Shown: positions 1 to 6,446 of the stretch, piece after piece
Position numbering within the stretch: the stretch's first letter is position 1
Layout: each line of letters opens with the position of its first letter
Origin: Candidatus Saccharimonadales bacterium
GTDB lineage: Bacteria > Patescibacteriota > Saccharimonadia > Saccharimonadales > UBA4665
Direction: 5' to 3'
NCBI GenBank assembly: GCA_025450135.1
Contig: JANWHZ010000041.1
Span: 1 to 12,884, forward strand
DNA: 12,884 nt
Position numbers and translations under genes: made by a program
The notes under the pieces: model-generated
Seen by the model: the letters and a program-made list of their open reading frames with translations, nothing else
Databases searched by the model: none
What the model was told of the DNA's origin: nothing

Positions 1-25
1 TATTCATGATCTCTTGCTCATAAAA

Positions 26-53
26 AATCTCCCCTCGTTTCCTTGGGGAGATT
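26..53 (-). terminator. Rho-independent terminator, end of minus-strand leader unit
   Basis: A perfect 9-bp stem AATCTCCCC (26-34) / GGGGAGATT (45-53) encloses a 10-nt loop. Read on the minus strand it is followed by six T (complement of A22-A27), the classic intrinsic terminator form. On the plus strand the tail is weaker (GTTATTT), so some bidirectional action is possible. It closes the short minus-strand unit that starts near position 162. Because a longer gene could begin just beyond the left edge (an ATG reads at 7-5 on the minus strand), it may be the conditional terminator of an attenuator and not a simple end. Confidence 0.75.
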
Positions 54-82
54 GTTATTTAGTTCTTGCTTAAGCTAGTTTA

Positions 83-157
83 CTATGCAACTCCCGCACG
101 GGCCTTCTTGACAAGGCTGAGAATAAAAATATGACGTTGCATATGGAGCTGGTTCAT
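83..157 (-). CDS. Putative 24-aa leader peptide
   Basis: A 24-codon ORF runs from ATG at 157-155 to TAG at 85-83. The peptide starts MNQLHMQRHIFIL and ends SLVKKARAGVA; no amino acid is strongly repeated, so the peptide does not point to a particular biosynthetic pathway. A strong promoter lies immediately upstream and a GAGG sits only 2 nt before the ATG. The start would be nearly leaderless (predicted TSS about 162). The coding stretch contains the arms of an 8-bp helix TATGCAAC/GTTGCATA (minus-strand sense; plus 84-91 and 136-143) around a second hairpin GCCTT/AAGGC (102-117). A terminator follows about 30 nt after the stop. That arrangement fits an attenuator leader peptide. It could instead be a non-coding structured RNA in which the ORF is accidental. 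I know of no homologue. Confidence 0.4.
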   Translation of the reverse strand: MNQLHMQRHIFILSLVKKARAGVA

Positions 158-168
158 AACCTCAAAGG

Positions 169-197
169 ATTTTACAGATAGGCATGCTTTCTGTCAA
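169..197 (-). promoter_or_regulatory. Sigma70-type promoter TTGACA-17-TAAAAT
   Basis: On the minus strand a consensus -35 TTGACA (192-197) is separated by exactly 17 bp from a -10 TAAAAT (169-174). The expected start of transcription is near 162, five nt before the ATG of the 24-codon ORF. It is the best match to the consensus in the window apart from the promoter at 1231-1259. Confidence 0.65.
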
Positions 198-274
198 CGC
201 TTTTATGATAAGTTGTTAACAATACACGGTAACTATACTTGCCGAATGTCAATTATTATGCTAGTGTTTAGATA

Positions 275-1234
275 ATGGATTTTAACCGCCAAGAGAAAAG
301 AGTTCCAGCCGATCTCGAGCAGCCACTCGCTGACGCAAAGCAAATTGCTCACGACTTCCGCCGCCGGCAAGACTTCATCAGCCACATTCAAGCGATGCAT
401 GTGAAATCAGGCAGAGCTCTAGCAGATCCTATGAGCCTATCAAAATATTGGCGCATTGCTGCGGATTTTATGGGCCATGAGAATTACAGGGCACAACGAG
501 AGGCGCAGAAACCATTGGAGCTTTCGCAAATACTCGCTCAGTTGCGCACCTCGACTCCCGACTTAGTCTTTTCGACAAACTCACTACGAACACTGGAGGG
601 GAATCCGGCGCAAGCAGAATACTTATTGTACGCCCAAAGGAGAATCGCACGGTTCAAGCGCCTCGTGCATACACTGGCTGACATGCGGCCTGACTTCCCA
701 ATCTCTTTATTAGCCACTGAGCTCCATGCAGGATACGAAAAAACAGGTATTACAGACCCAAGAAACGTAGCACGTGCACACCGTGTTATTGACGGTGCCT
801 TACTCGACGTTCAGGCTGAGCGGGGACTACGTGCAGCATTGGCTACAGTACCTGAGTTAAATATACGGCCAGGAACATTTACAGATAATGTAAATGGTAT
901 TCGCTTGTGGGCTGATGTACCAATTGGCATCGCGCAGCCAGATGGCACCCGCAGAACATTACTAACCGGCATAAATGTCCATCACAGCATCGACCAACTG
1001 AATGACTTACGCAATGAATTGGGTATTCCTTATGATGAGGCTGATCCTTTTTATATCTCAGGGGATGATGAAGGCTTATTTGCTCGTGTCGAAGCTCACC
1101 CCACTTTTGCCTCCGCAGAATTCGCCGATCGGTTCGACCCTTTGCCCTGGGCTATCGAGGATCACGGCAAAGAGGCAGCGTACCGACTCATAGATGCAGT
1201 TGATCATTCAGGCCTAGACTACCTATCAAGTTGA
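275..1234 (+). CDS. Hypothetical protein, 319 aa
   Basis: I do not recognise this protein. It is soluble in character, with no signal peptide or membrane segment. The N-terminal two-thirds is charged and predicted helical (for example a stretch rich in Arg, Ala and Gln around residues 110-135, and a segment with the motif RVIDGALLDVQAERGLR around 170-187). The last third has more beta character (RLWADVPIGIAQPDGTRRTL around 210-229) and ends in an acidic segment. The ATG at 275 is the first in frame; no Shine-Dalgarno precedes it. A possible promoter is TTGTTA (213-218) with TATACT (234-239), but its spacer is only 15 bp. The downstream gene begins 33 bp after the stop from its own promoter. 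The complete frame and clear start make it a real gene; the function is unknown. Confidence 0.8.
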   Translation: MDFNRQEKRVPADLEQPLADAKQIAHDFRRRQDFISHIQAMHVKSGRALADPMSLSKYWRIAADFMGHENYRAQREAQKPLELSQILAQLRTSTPDLVFSTNSLRTLEGNPAQAEYLLYAQRRIARFKRLVHTLADMRPDFPISLLATELHAGYEKTGITDPRNVARAHRVIDGALLDVQAERGLRAALATVPELNIRPGTFTDNVNGIRLWADVPIGIAQPDGTRRTLLTGINVHHSIDQLNDLRNELGIPYDEADPFYISGDDEGLFARVEAHPTFASAEFADRFDPLPWAIEDHGKEAAYRLIDAVDHSGLDYLSS

Positions 1235-1259
1235 TGTATATTGCTGACAATGATATAAT
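1231..1259 (+). promoter_or_regulatory. Promoter TTGATG-17-TATAAT, predicted leaderless start
   Basis: A -35 TTGATG (1231-1236) and a perfect -10 TATAAT (1254-1259) are separated by 17 bp. The -35 contains the TGA stop of the preceding gene (1232-1234). Transcription should start near 1266, only two nt before the ATG at 1268, and no Shine-Dalgarno exists, so the mRNA would be effectively leaderless. Confidence 0.65.
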
Positions 1260-1267
1260 ATTCACCT

Positions 1268-1663
1268 ATGTCAGGTGCGGAGATTTCGGATCGATTTGAT
1301 ATCGTAGAGCCTGCTACGCCACAAGGCGTAATTGATAGGATGCGCGACGCCTTTGGAACGACATGGGTTATCGACCTTGCAGTTAGACCGGAGGGTCGCG
1401 TTGATGTCGCGCCTAGGCCAGTCTCCTTCCGTATGGATGACCTGTTGCCAGATTACGTACACTCTGGACCAGGGCTTGTAGTAACCGGCCGGCTTGCGTA
1501 CCCGCTTAATCCTGCCGACCATTCACAAGGATACAGCCTTGGCGACGAAGAGGCAGCCATTGACACAACAGACACCGCAGATGCATTTCCACTCTTAATT
1601 AGTCGAGCCCTGTCGGTGTCAGATTTTTTTCCGGAAGCTCCTGAGTCCTCACCTAGCGTTTAG
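1268..1663 (+). CDS. Hypothetical protein, 131 aa
   Basis: Unrecognised small acidic protein without membrane segments. The first half reads as mixed alpha/beta (TPQGVIDRMRDAFGTTWVID, then a beta-like AVRPEGRVDVAPRPVSFRMD). The last 50 residues are rich in Asp, Glu, Ala, Ser and Pro, and probably flexible. The ATG is fixed by the promoter 8 nt upstream. The 3' end overlaps the 3' end of the convergent murE gene by 15 bp. It follows the 319-aa gene on the same strand, so the two may be functionally paired, although the promoter between them allows independent expression. Function is unknown. Confidence 0.7.
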   Translation: MSGAEISDRFDIVEPATPQGVIDRMRDAFGTTWVIDLAVRPEGRVDVAPRPVSFRMDDLLPDYVHSGPGLVVTGRLAYPLNPADHSQGYSLGDEEAAIDTTDTADAFPLLISRALSVSDFFPEAPESSPSV

Positions 1664-2935
1664 TAACTCTCTCGCAACTTTACGCTCATCCCACGGAATT
1701 TCTTTACCGCCCATATTGCGGACAGTTTCATGACCGATACCGGTGAGTAGGACAGTATCGCCTGCTTTGGCAGCTTTGAACGCAGCCATTATTGCCTCAC
1801 GCCGATCAGCGATAACTTTTGCTTTGGCTTTGCCTTTGGCAGCGACAACACCTTTATACACCGCTTCACGAATAGCTTCAGGGTCCTCAGTATACGTTTC
1901 GTCATCTGTTAAATAGAGGTGATCAGCATATCGTGCCGCTACGTTGCCCATAGTTGGCCGCTTAGTTTTGTCACGGTCACCTGTGGCCCCAAATACGAGA
2001 TGGATACTACCTTTCGTGGTATGTCGCAAAGCCAGCAGCGCCTTTTCAAGCGCGTCAGGGGTAACCGCGTAGTCAACAAGCACAGCGAAGGGCTGGCCGG
2101 CTTCAATTACTTCCATACGACCAGGAACGCCAGTAAATGATGCAAGGCCTTCGGCAATTTGCTTATCAGTCAAGCCTACAACCGCGCCGGTTGCCGCGGC
2201 AGCCAGTGCGTTATAGACATTGAACTCGCCGGGTATGTTGATATGCAACTGTAGTTTCATATCCTGATAACGCATCGTGAAGTCGCTGCCTCTGTTTGTC
2301 GTCCGAACCTTTTCGGCCTTTACTTCCCCGTTGTTCAGCCCATAGCTTACGACGTTCGGCATCTCGTCTGCAAAGTAGTGCCACGACGGGTCATCGGCAT
2401 TTACAATGCCCGTTTGCAAACCCTTGCGGTTTCGCGCTGTCATTCTGAATAAGCGGACCTTTGCCTCCCGGTAGCGTTCAAACGTCTTGTGATAATCCAG
2501 ATGCTCATGCGTTAAGTTAGTCCACACCGCTACGCTGTATGGCATACCCCAGACGCGGAATTGTGCCAGCGCGTGGCTCGATGTCTCGAGCACCAACCAC
2601 TCAATGTCGTGTTCGCGCATCCACTTCAGCCGCTTCATAAGTAGTGGTATTGGCACCGTCGTCATATGCGTATTCGGCCGGAGGTTGCCGCTTACGCCGT
2701 ATGATACGGTGGTCATGAGGCCAGTTTTGTAGCCAGCTGCAGTAAGGAGCGTATATATAAGCGTCGCTGTTGTCGTCTTGCCATTAGTGCCAGTTACCCC
2801 GATGACTTTCATCTTACGGGCCGGGAATCCGTTGATCGCGTTATATATAACCGCCTCGGTTAAGTGTCCGTACGGAGCTAGCTGCTCAAAGAGTTGACGA
2901 GGAATAAGTTGCTTGACCAATCTGCGCACATTCAT
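1649..2935 (-). CDS. murE: MurE-like UDP-MurNAc-tripeptide ligase with short N-terminus
   Basis: Mur ligase of 428 aa. MurE uses ATP to add the third amino acid to UDP-MurNAc-L-Ala-D-Glu in the cytoplasm during peptidoglycan synthesis. Visible motifs: P-loop GTNGKT (49-54), ETSSHAL (117-123, typical of MurE), HEHLDYH (143-149), the probable carbamylated Lys159 (REAKVRLF), FNVYNALAA (238-246), VPGRMEVI (270-277), GATGDRDKTKR (316-326) and a GIGHE near 399-403. Only about 48 residues precede the P-loop, against about 110 in E. coli MurE (about 495 aa), so the N-terminal UDP-sugar binding domain is largely absent. The DYAHTPD motif reads DYAVTPD (288-294). The position of the DNPR specificity motif reads DETY (345-348), so meso-diaminopimelate is not predicted as the substrate. 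The start ATG lies 7 nt after a TATACT with no Shine-Dalgarno. Family certain; added amino acid unknown. Confidence 0.9.
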   Translation of the reverse strand: MNVRRLVKQLIPRQLFEQLAPYGHLTEAVIYNAINGFPARKMKVIGVTGTNGKTTTATLIYTLLTAAGYKTGLMTTVSYGVSGNLRPNTHMTTVPIPLLMKRLKWMREHDIEWLVLETSSHALAQFRVWGMPYSVAVWTNLTHEHLDYHKTFERYREAKVRLFRMTARNRKGLQTGIVNADDPSWHYFADEMPNVVSYGLNNGEVKAEKVRTTNRGSDFTMRYQDMKLQLHINIPGEFNVYNALAAAATGAVVGLTDKQIAEGLASFTGVPGRMEVIEAGQPFAVLVDYAVTPDALEKALLALRHTTKGSIHLVFGATGDRDKTKRPTMGNVAARYADHLYLTDDETYTEDPEAIREAVYKGVVAAKGKAKAKVIADRREAIMAAFKAAKAGDTVLLTGIGHETVRNMGGKEIPWDERKVARELLNAR

Positions 2936-2942
2936 GAGCTAA

Positions 2943-2948
2943 AGTATA
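2943..2948 (-). promoter_or_regulatory. -10 box TATACT of murE, leaderless layout
   Basis: On the minus strand TATACT ends 7 nt before the murE ATG, which puts the predicted transcription start on or next to the start codon. No convincing -35 is found 16-18 bp upstream, so the call rests on the -10 and its spacing only. Confidence 0.35.
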
Positions 2949-2995
2949 CCGTCCTTCAGCACCACAACCTATAGAATCACCATTGCGCAAATTTG

Positions 2996-4267
2996 CTAAC
3001 GAAGGTATTTGTCTGCCCCTGGCAAACTAGCTACAAGTACTCGATCGTATTGACCTAATGCTCGATGAACAGCGGCGTCTTGTGCCAGTCGGTATGCAGT
3101 TGTGTCGTCATAACTCTGCGTAAGCAAAATGCCTGATATGGATGCGACTTGATCCCAATAAAATTCAGCGAGTGGCGGCCGTTCCATATCGGAACCATTT
3201 CCGCCACGAATAGCTCTGAGCACTCTCCTCAGACCATTTCTTACCCGCTCAAAGTCTGCCCGATATGGTGACCGTTCCCATTCTTCGTCTCTATCGAGAT
3301 TGTGTTCATGGATTATTAGGGTAGCATGATCAGCATCTGGCTTCAGTCGCCGGATTGTTGCGGCTATAGCTCGGTCAAATACTGCACTGCCGCAGAACTC
3401 TTGTTGATTTAGCTCTAGACGAGCAGCATACCATGCGTCATGTTCTGTGCTTGTCTGTAGGGTGCTTTGCTCCCAGTGGTCAAATACTGCTAGTACTGAC
3501 TCATCATGATCAGTTGCTGCCATCAGGTATTCATCGCGCCGGGAACGAACATCGGCAAGTCTCGCAGCTGCTCTTTCGACCGCCAACGCATGGGTCTCCG
3601 CTTGCGCATCAAGAGCAGTCCTCCTATCAGCCATCACTTTGCCCATCTGACGCATATACTCACGGTCCCATGGATGGCTAGATGCAACGATACTGCCATC
3701 TGGACAACGTTCCCTCAGATCATCGTACGCTTGCTTAGTGGCTAATTCCCACGCTGCATCACGGGATAACTCAGGCTTCTCTGCTTTGATGAGCAAGAAA
3801 AACCGTGCACGCGTACCTTGAGTAGCAACAGTCGCCTCCTCCCACCATTGTCTTTCAGCCTCCCACTCTTCGGAAGTTTTTGGTGCAGAATCACTGATAG
3901 GCGACACTATGTCACTGGTCGCAGCAGGCGAAATCGGCCCGTCGGAATCAGCGTCATGGAGAGGTGGTTGTGTAACAACGGCTGACTCGTCTAGCCCACG
4001 TAGAGTCTGCCGTAGTAGACCCCCTACCCACGCCGTCGCCCCCCTTGGCATCTCCTGCAATATAGTTCGTAAGCTCCGCGGTTCAGCTGGGCGTCCTCCA
4101 GGACCCCAAACCAGCTCTTCCTCGTCACGTGAGAATTCAGCCGGTAGAAGATAGCCGGCCTCATCAATTACTAGTTGTGACCGTAGATCTTCAACTATAC
4201 CCGGCATGGGTAGTCCACCAGTAGCTTGGTGCGCGCCAATACTCGTAATATCATTCTCGGCAGCCAT
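2996..4267 (-). CDS. Hypothetical protein, 423 aa
   Basis: Unrecognised soluble protein. I place the start at ATG 4267-4265 (MAAENDITSI), with a GAGG three nt before it. A TTG nine bases upstream (4276) is in frame but less likely. Residues 1-92 form a first segment (a Gly/Pro-rich turn WGPGGRPAEP near 54-63, then RTILQEMPRG). Residues 93-135 are Asp/Ser/Pro-rich and look like a linker. From 135 on it is helical and highly charged, including a probable coiled coil around 215-250 (Ala, Glu, Arg heptads). Trp is frequent between 134 and 180. There is no signal peptide or membrane segment. It starts a minus-strand series with murE 60 bp downstream. A two-domain layout with a flexible linker suggests a binding or scaffold protein, but this is only inference. 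Confidence 0.75.
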   Translation of the reverse strand: MAAENDITSIGAHQATGGLPMPGIVEDLRSQLVIDEAGYLLPAEFSRDEEELVWGPGGRPAEPRSLRTILQEMPRGATAWVGGLLRQTLRGLDESAVVTQPPLHDADSDGPISPAATSDIVSPISDSAPKTSEEWEAERQWWEEATVATQGTRARFFLLIKAEKPELSRDAAWELATKQAYDDLRERCPDGSIVASSHPWDREYMRQMGKVMADRRTALDAQAETHALAVERAAARLADVRSRRDEYLMAATDHDESVLAVFDHWEQSTLQTSTEHDAWYAARLELNQQEFCGSAVFDRAIAATIRRLKPDADHATLIIHEHNLDRDEEWERSPYRADFERVRNGLRRVLRAIRGGNGSDMERPPLAEFYWDQVASISGILLTQSYDDTTAYRLAQDAAVHRALGQYDRVLVASLPGADKYLR

Positions 4268-4294
4268 ATTCCTCAAAACACGTCGGTTTTTACT

Positions 4295-4323
4295 ATTCTA
4301 CCTAGCGTATCATTAAATTGCCA
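4295..4323 (-). promoter_or_regulatory. Possible promoter of the 423-aa gene
   Basis: On the minus strand a -10 TAGAAT (4295-4300) lies 17 bp from a weak -35 TGGCAA (4318-4323). The predicted mRNA leader is about 20 nt and contains the GAGG before ATG 4267, so this gene has a conventional leader. Confidence 0.35.
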
Positions 4324-4376
4324 TTTACGCAACTTATCAACAGAGCCTACATAGGTAACTGTGCTAGTCTGCTTAA

Positions 4377-4667
4377 TCACATTAGTGTGCCAAGCAGTCT
4401 GGCTAGAGCTTGTGCGACATTCATCCTAGGTGCTGTCGCATCGACTAATTCTGTGCTGGACGTCATCTCCGCTGCACGAATATCCAAGTCAGCCTCTACG
4501 CCGCCTAGAGGCAAAGCACGGAGGTGTGCAACATGTTGTTCATATGCAGACATCGAAGCGATCGGCATGCCCAACTCTCGCGTCTGCTCAGCCCAATAGC
4601 GAATTCCACGCAAAACATCATCACCATGTTGTGCGTATTCCGAAATGTCAAATTGTTCTACCGCCAT
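4377..4667 (-). CDS. Hypothetical protein, 96 aa
   Basis: Unrecognised small helical protein beginning MAVEQFDISEYAQHGDDVL. It is mildly acidic, with no Cys, signal peptide or membrane segment. It lies between two larger unknown genes on the same strand (gaps of 109 bp to the 423-aa gene and 129 bp to the 508-aa gene). A well-spaced promoter precedes it. The Shine-Dalgarno is poor (GAAAG about 14 nt upstream). Its small size makes it less certain than its neighbours, but promoter, start and frame agree. No function can be assigned. Confidence 0.6.
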   Translation of the reverse strand: MAVEQFDISEYAQHGDDVLRGIRYWAEQTRELGMPIASMSAYEQHVAHLRALPLGGVEADLDIRAAEMTSSTELVDATAPRMNVAQALARLLGTLM

Positions 4668-4690
4668 ATAGCCAACTAGTCTTTCAACTT

Positions 4691-4719
4691 ATTTAACGCT
4701 TCAGCTTAAAGCCGATCAA
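4691..4719 (-). promoter_or_regulatory. Promoter TTGATC-17-TTAAAT of the 96-aa gene
   Basis: On the minus strand TTGATC (4714-4719) and TTAAAT (4691-4696) are 17 bp apart. The ATG of the 96-aa gene follows 23 nt after the -10. Confidence 0.5.
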
Positions 4720-4796
4720 CTTCATATCGATGTAGAATTCATTACACATTGCATCTGATACCTAACCGATCAACACTAGGGTGTAAAAGTATTTGT

Positions 4797-6323
4797 TTAC
4801 GGTCCGTGCACTGCTACTGACTGCATGAATTGGTTAAAGGTAGTCTGTTGAGCAGGGTTTAACGCACGTGCTCCATCTTCAATCCAGGTCCAAGGCGTAC
4901 CGTTCGCGTTATTCACCAAATGCAAGTGCGTACCGTGTGCAGCGTTGTACTGCTGCATTGAGCTGTTTATGAGATCCCACTCATGGCCAGGCTGCAGCTG
5001 GTGGGCTACATTCCAAGGAGCATCATGGACATTTACAGTAGGTGCCGACGGGGTTGTATTTGGAGTTGCGCTGGGCCGCGAACCAGGTTTTGCACCGTGC
5101 GTAGAGGCCGGGTGCGACCCTCGGCCCGACATAGCCTGAGCGTGAGTCACGCCCCACGCCACACCAAACGCAGCGCCTGCTGCTACTGCGCCCACTCTCT
5201 CGGCTTGCCGCTTTCGATGCAAATTTTGCCGGGCTAGCGCTAGCGTCGCCGACTCGTAAACGTGTGTAACGTCGCGTTGTTGCTCGTTTGGCATTAAGAC
5301 TGGCCTTAGGAGACGCGCATGCGCAGCATTGCGCCCCTGTGCCTGCTGTGTGTGAGCGGCTTGCGTAGGATTGTGCGCCGCTTGGAATCGATTCACTGTA
5401 CTTGCAACGGCTCCCCCGATAGAACGTCCTGAGAGCAATGCGCCTCCAAGTCCAACCAGCACAATTGGCCAACTTGCCGCACCAACAAGCACGCCGATCG
5501 TAGCACCAACTAAAATTGCCGGCGGAGCAACAATTGCAACACGCTCAGCCCTGTTACCGCCAAGCCACAACTCCGCTAGGCGAGCTCGCCGATTGTCCCA
5601 CCAGCTACGGTACCGAGTACCGTCTGGACGCTGACGTGACGCCACTTGAGCTAGAGCCTGACCCTGCACCGCCGTTTCAAATTGGTCCATCAGGGCGCGC
5701 CGGGCATTCACTTCTTGGATTTGGGTGCGAGGTTCGGCTGTAATATACGCCTCAACTTGCTGGCGATACTCACTGGCTGCGTCGGCACTATGACGCGCTA
5801 GTCGCCGCGCTCTCCTATAATCACCAATCTCGGCTGGATTAAGTATCACACCTAGTATGCGAGCCAGTACTCGTCCCGCGCGACCTCGCTGCTGTTGCCG
5901 TTCTAGAAGTGCATCGCCATGACTTGCACGACGCATTGCAATTAACCCAGCGTACCGCAGTGTTGCTTCATTTAACCGGCGTTCCCGTTCCTGCCGGATT
6001 GCATCTTCACCTGCTGACGCTGCTACAGGTGGGCGAGGGGCTTGCCTAGTGTTGTCATCTGCACCTACTCGACTTACTTGTACTGGCCCTTGCGGAAGCG
6101 CAAAACTGGCCAGACGAGAAGCATTCAGCAAGCCTCTGTTGACGTAGTCGACATAATCCCCTTCACCCCTGTCACGGAAGACAACCTGTGCCTCTTCCCC
6201 ATACATAAGCTCGTTAACGTATGCCTGCGAGGCACTATCTAGTAAAGGTCGCTGATACCACGGCCTAGGCGCATCTAACGCCAAAGGACGCTCGCTTGTT
6301 GGAGGCGCCAGTCTCGGGTTCAT
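4797..6323 (-). CDS. Hypothetical membrane protein, 508 aa, with C-terminal domain
   Basis: Unrecognised protein with a clear layout. Residues 1-260 are Arg/Ala/Gln-rich and charged, with long helices (about 105-225). Residues 262-299 are hydrophobic and Gly-rich (two short membrane helices back to back). Residues 300-376 are a polar Ala/Gln/His segment, and 377-394 form a further hydrophobic helix. Residues 396-434 are a Pro/Ser/Thr linker. Residues 435-504 form a compact domain with Trp437, Trp449, Trp478 and Trp480 and a run HGTHLHLVNNANG. The linker plus terminal domain suggests that the C-terminus is displayed outside the cell, but orientation is inference. The start has the strongest Shine-Dalgarno of the window (GAGGAGG, ending 3 nt before ATG). 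It is divergent from tsaD. No family is known to me; a surface role in contact with host bacteria is possible but unproven. Confidence 0.8.
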   Translation of the reverse strand: MNPRLAPPTSERPLALDAPRPWYQRPLLDSASQAYVNELMYGEEAQVVFRDRGEGDYVDYVNRGLLNASRLASFALPQGPVQVSRVGADDNTRQAPRPPVAASAGEDAIRQERERRLNEATLRYAGLIAMRRASHGDALLERQQQRGRAGRVLARILGVILNPAEIGDYRRARRLARHSADAASEYRQQVEAYITAEPRTQIQEVNARRALMDQFETAVQGQALAQVASRQRPDGTRYRSWWDNRRARLAELWLGGNRAERVAIVAPPAILVGATIGVLVGAASWPIVLVGLGGALLSGRSIGGAVASTVNRFQAAHNPTQAAHTQQAQGRNAAHARLLRPVLMPNEQQRDVTHVYESATLALARQNLHRKRQAERVGAVAAGAAFGVAWGVTHAQAMSGRGSHPASTHGAKPGSRPSATPNTTPSAPTVNVHDAPWNVAHQLQPGHEWDLINSSMQQYNAAHGTHLHLVNNANGTPWTWIEDGARALNPAQQTTFNQFMQSVAVHGP

Positions 6324-6362
6324 ACTCCTCCTCGGTAACCACCTTAGCGACCCACTTCAGCC

Positions 6363-6391
6363 ATACTACGAGACCAGGAAAGTGTCGTCAG
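6363..6391 (-). promoter_or_regulatory. Possible promoter of the 508-aa membrane protein gene
   Basis: On the minus strand CTGACG (6386-6391), a 17-bp spacer and TAGTAT (6363-6368) give a modest promoter match (4 of 6 at each box). The resulting leader of about 33 nt carries the strong GAGGAGG ribosome site. Confidence 0.35.
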
Positions 6392-6429
6392 TACCAATTA
6401 CTACAGAAGCGACTACACCAACGGTATGC

Positions 6430-6446
6430 TACCCTATGAGGGTATG
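6430..6446 (+). promoter_or_regulatory. Hairpin masking the tsaD ribosome binding site
   Basis: TACCCT (6430-6435), loop ATG, AGGGTA (6439-6444) form a 6-bp stem whose 3' arm holds the Shine-Dalgarno GAGGG and the first base of the tsaD ATG (6444-6446). An overlapping hairpin GGTA(tgc)TACC (6423-6433) excludes it. A 4-codon frame ATG AGG GTA TGA (6436-6447) overlaps the tsaD start as ATGA, which could couple translation. The structure is visible; a regulatory use is inference. Confidence 0.35.

Noticed and set aside
1919..2140. Plus-strand ORF within murE, and similar antisense ORFs in the 423-aa, 508-aa and valS genes
   Set aside because: They lie opposite clear genes, lack ribosome sites and have no protein-like composition.
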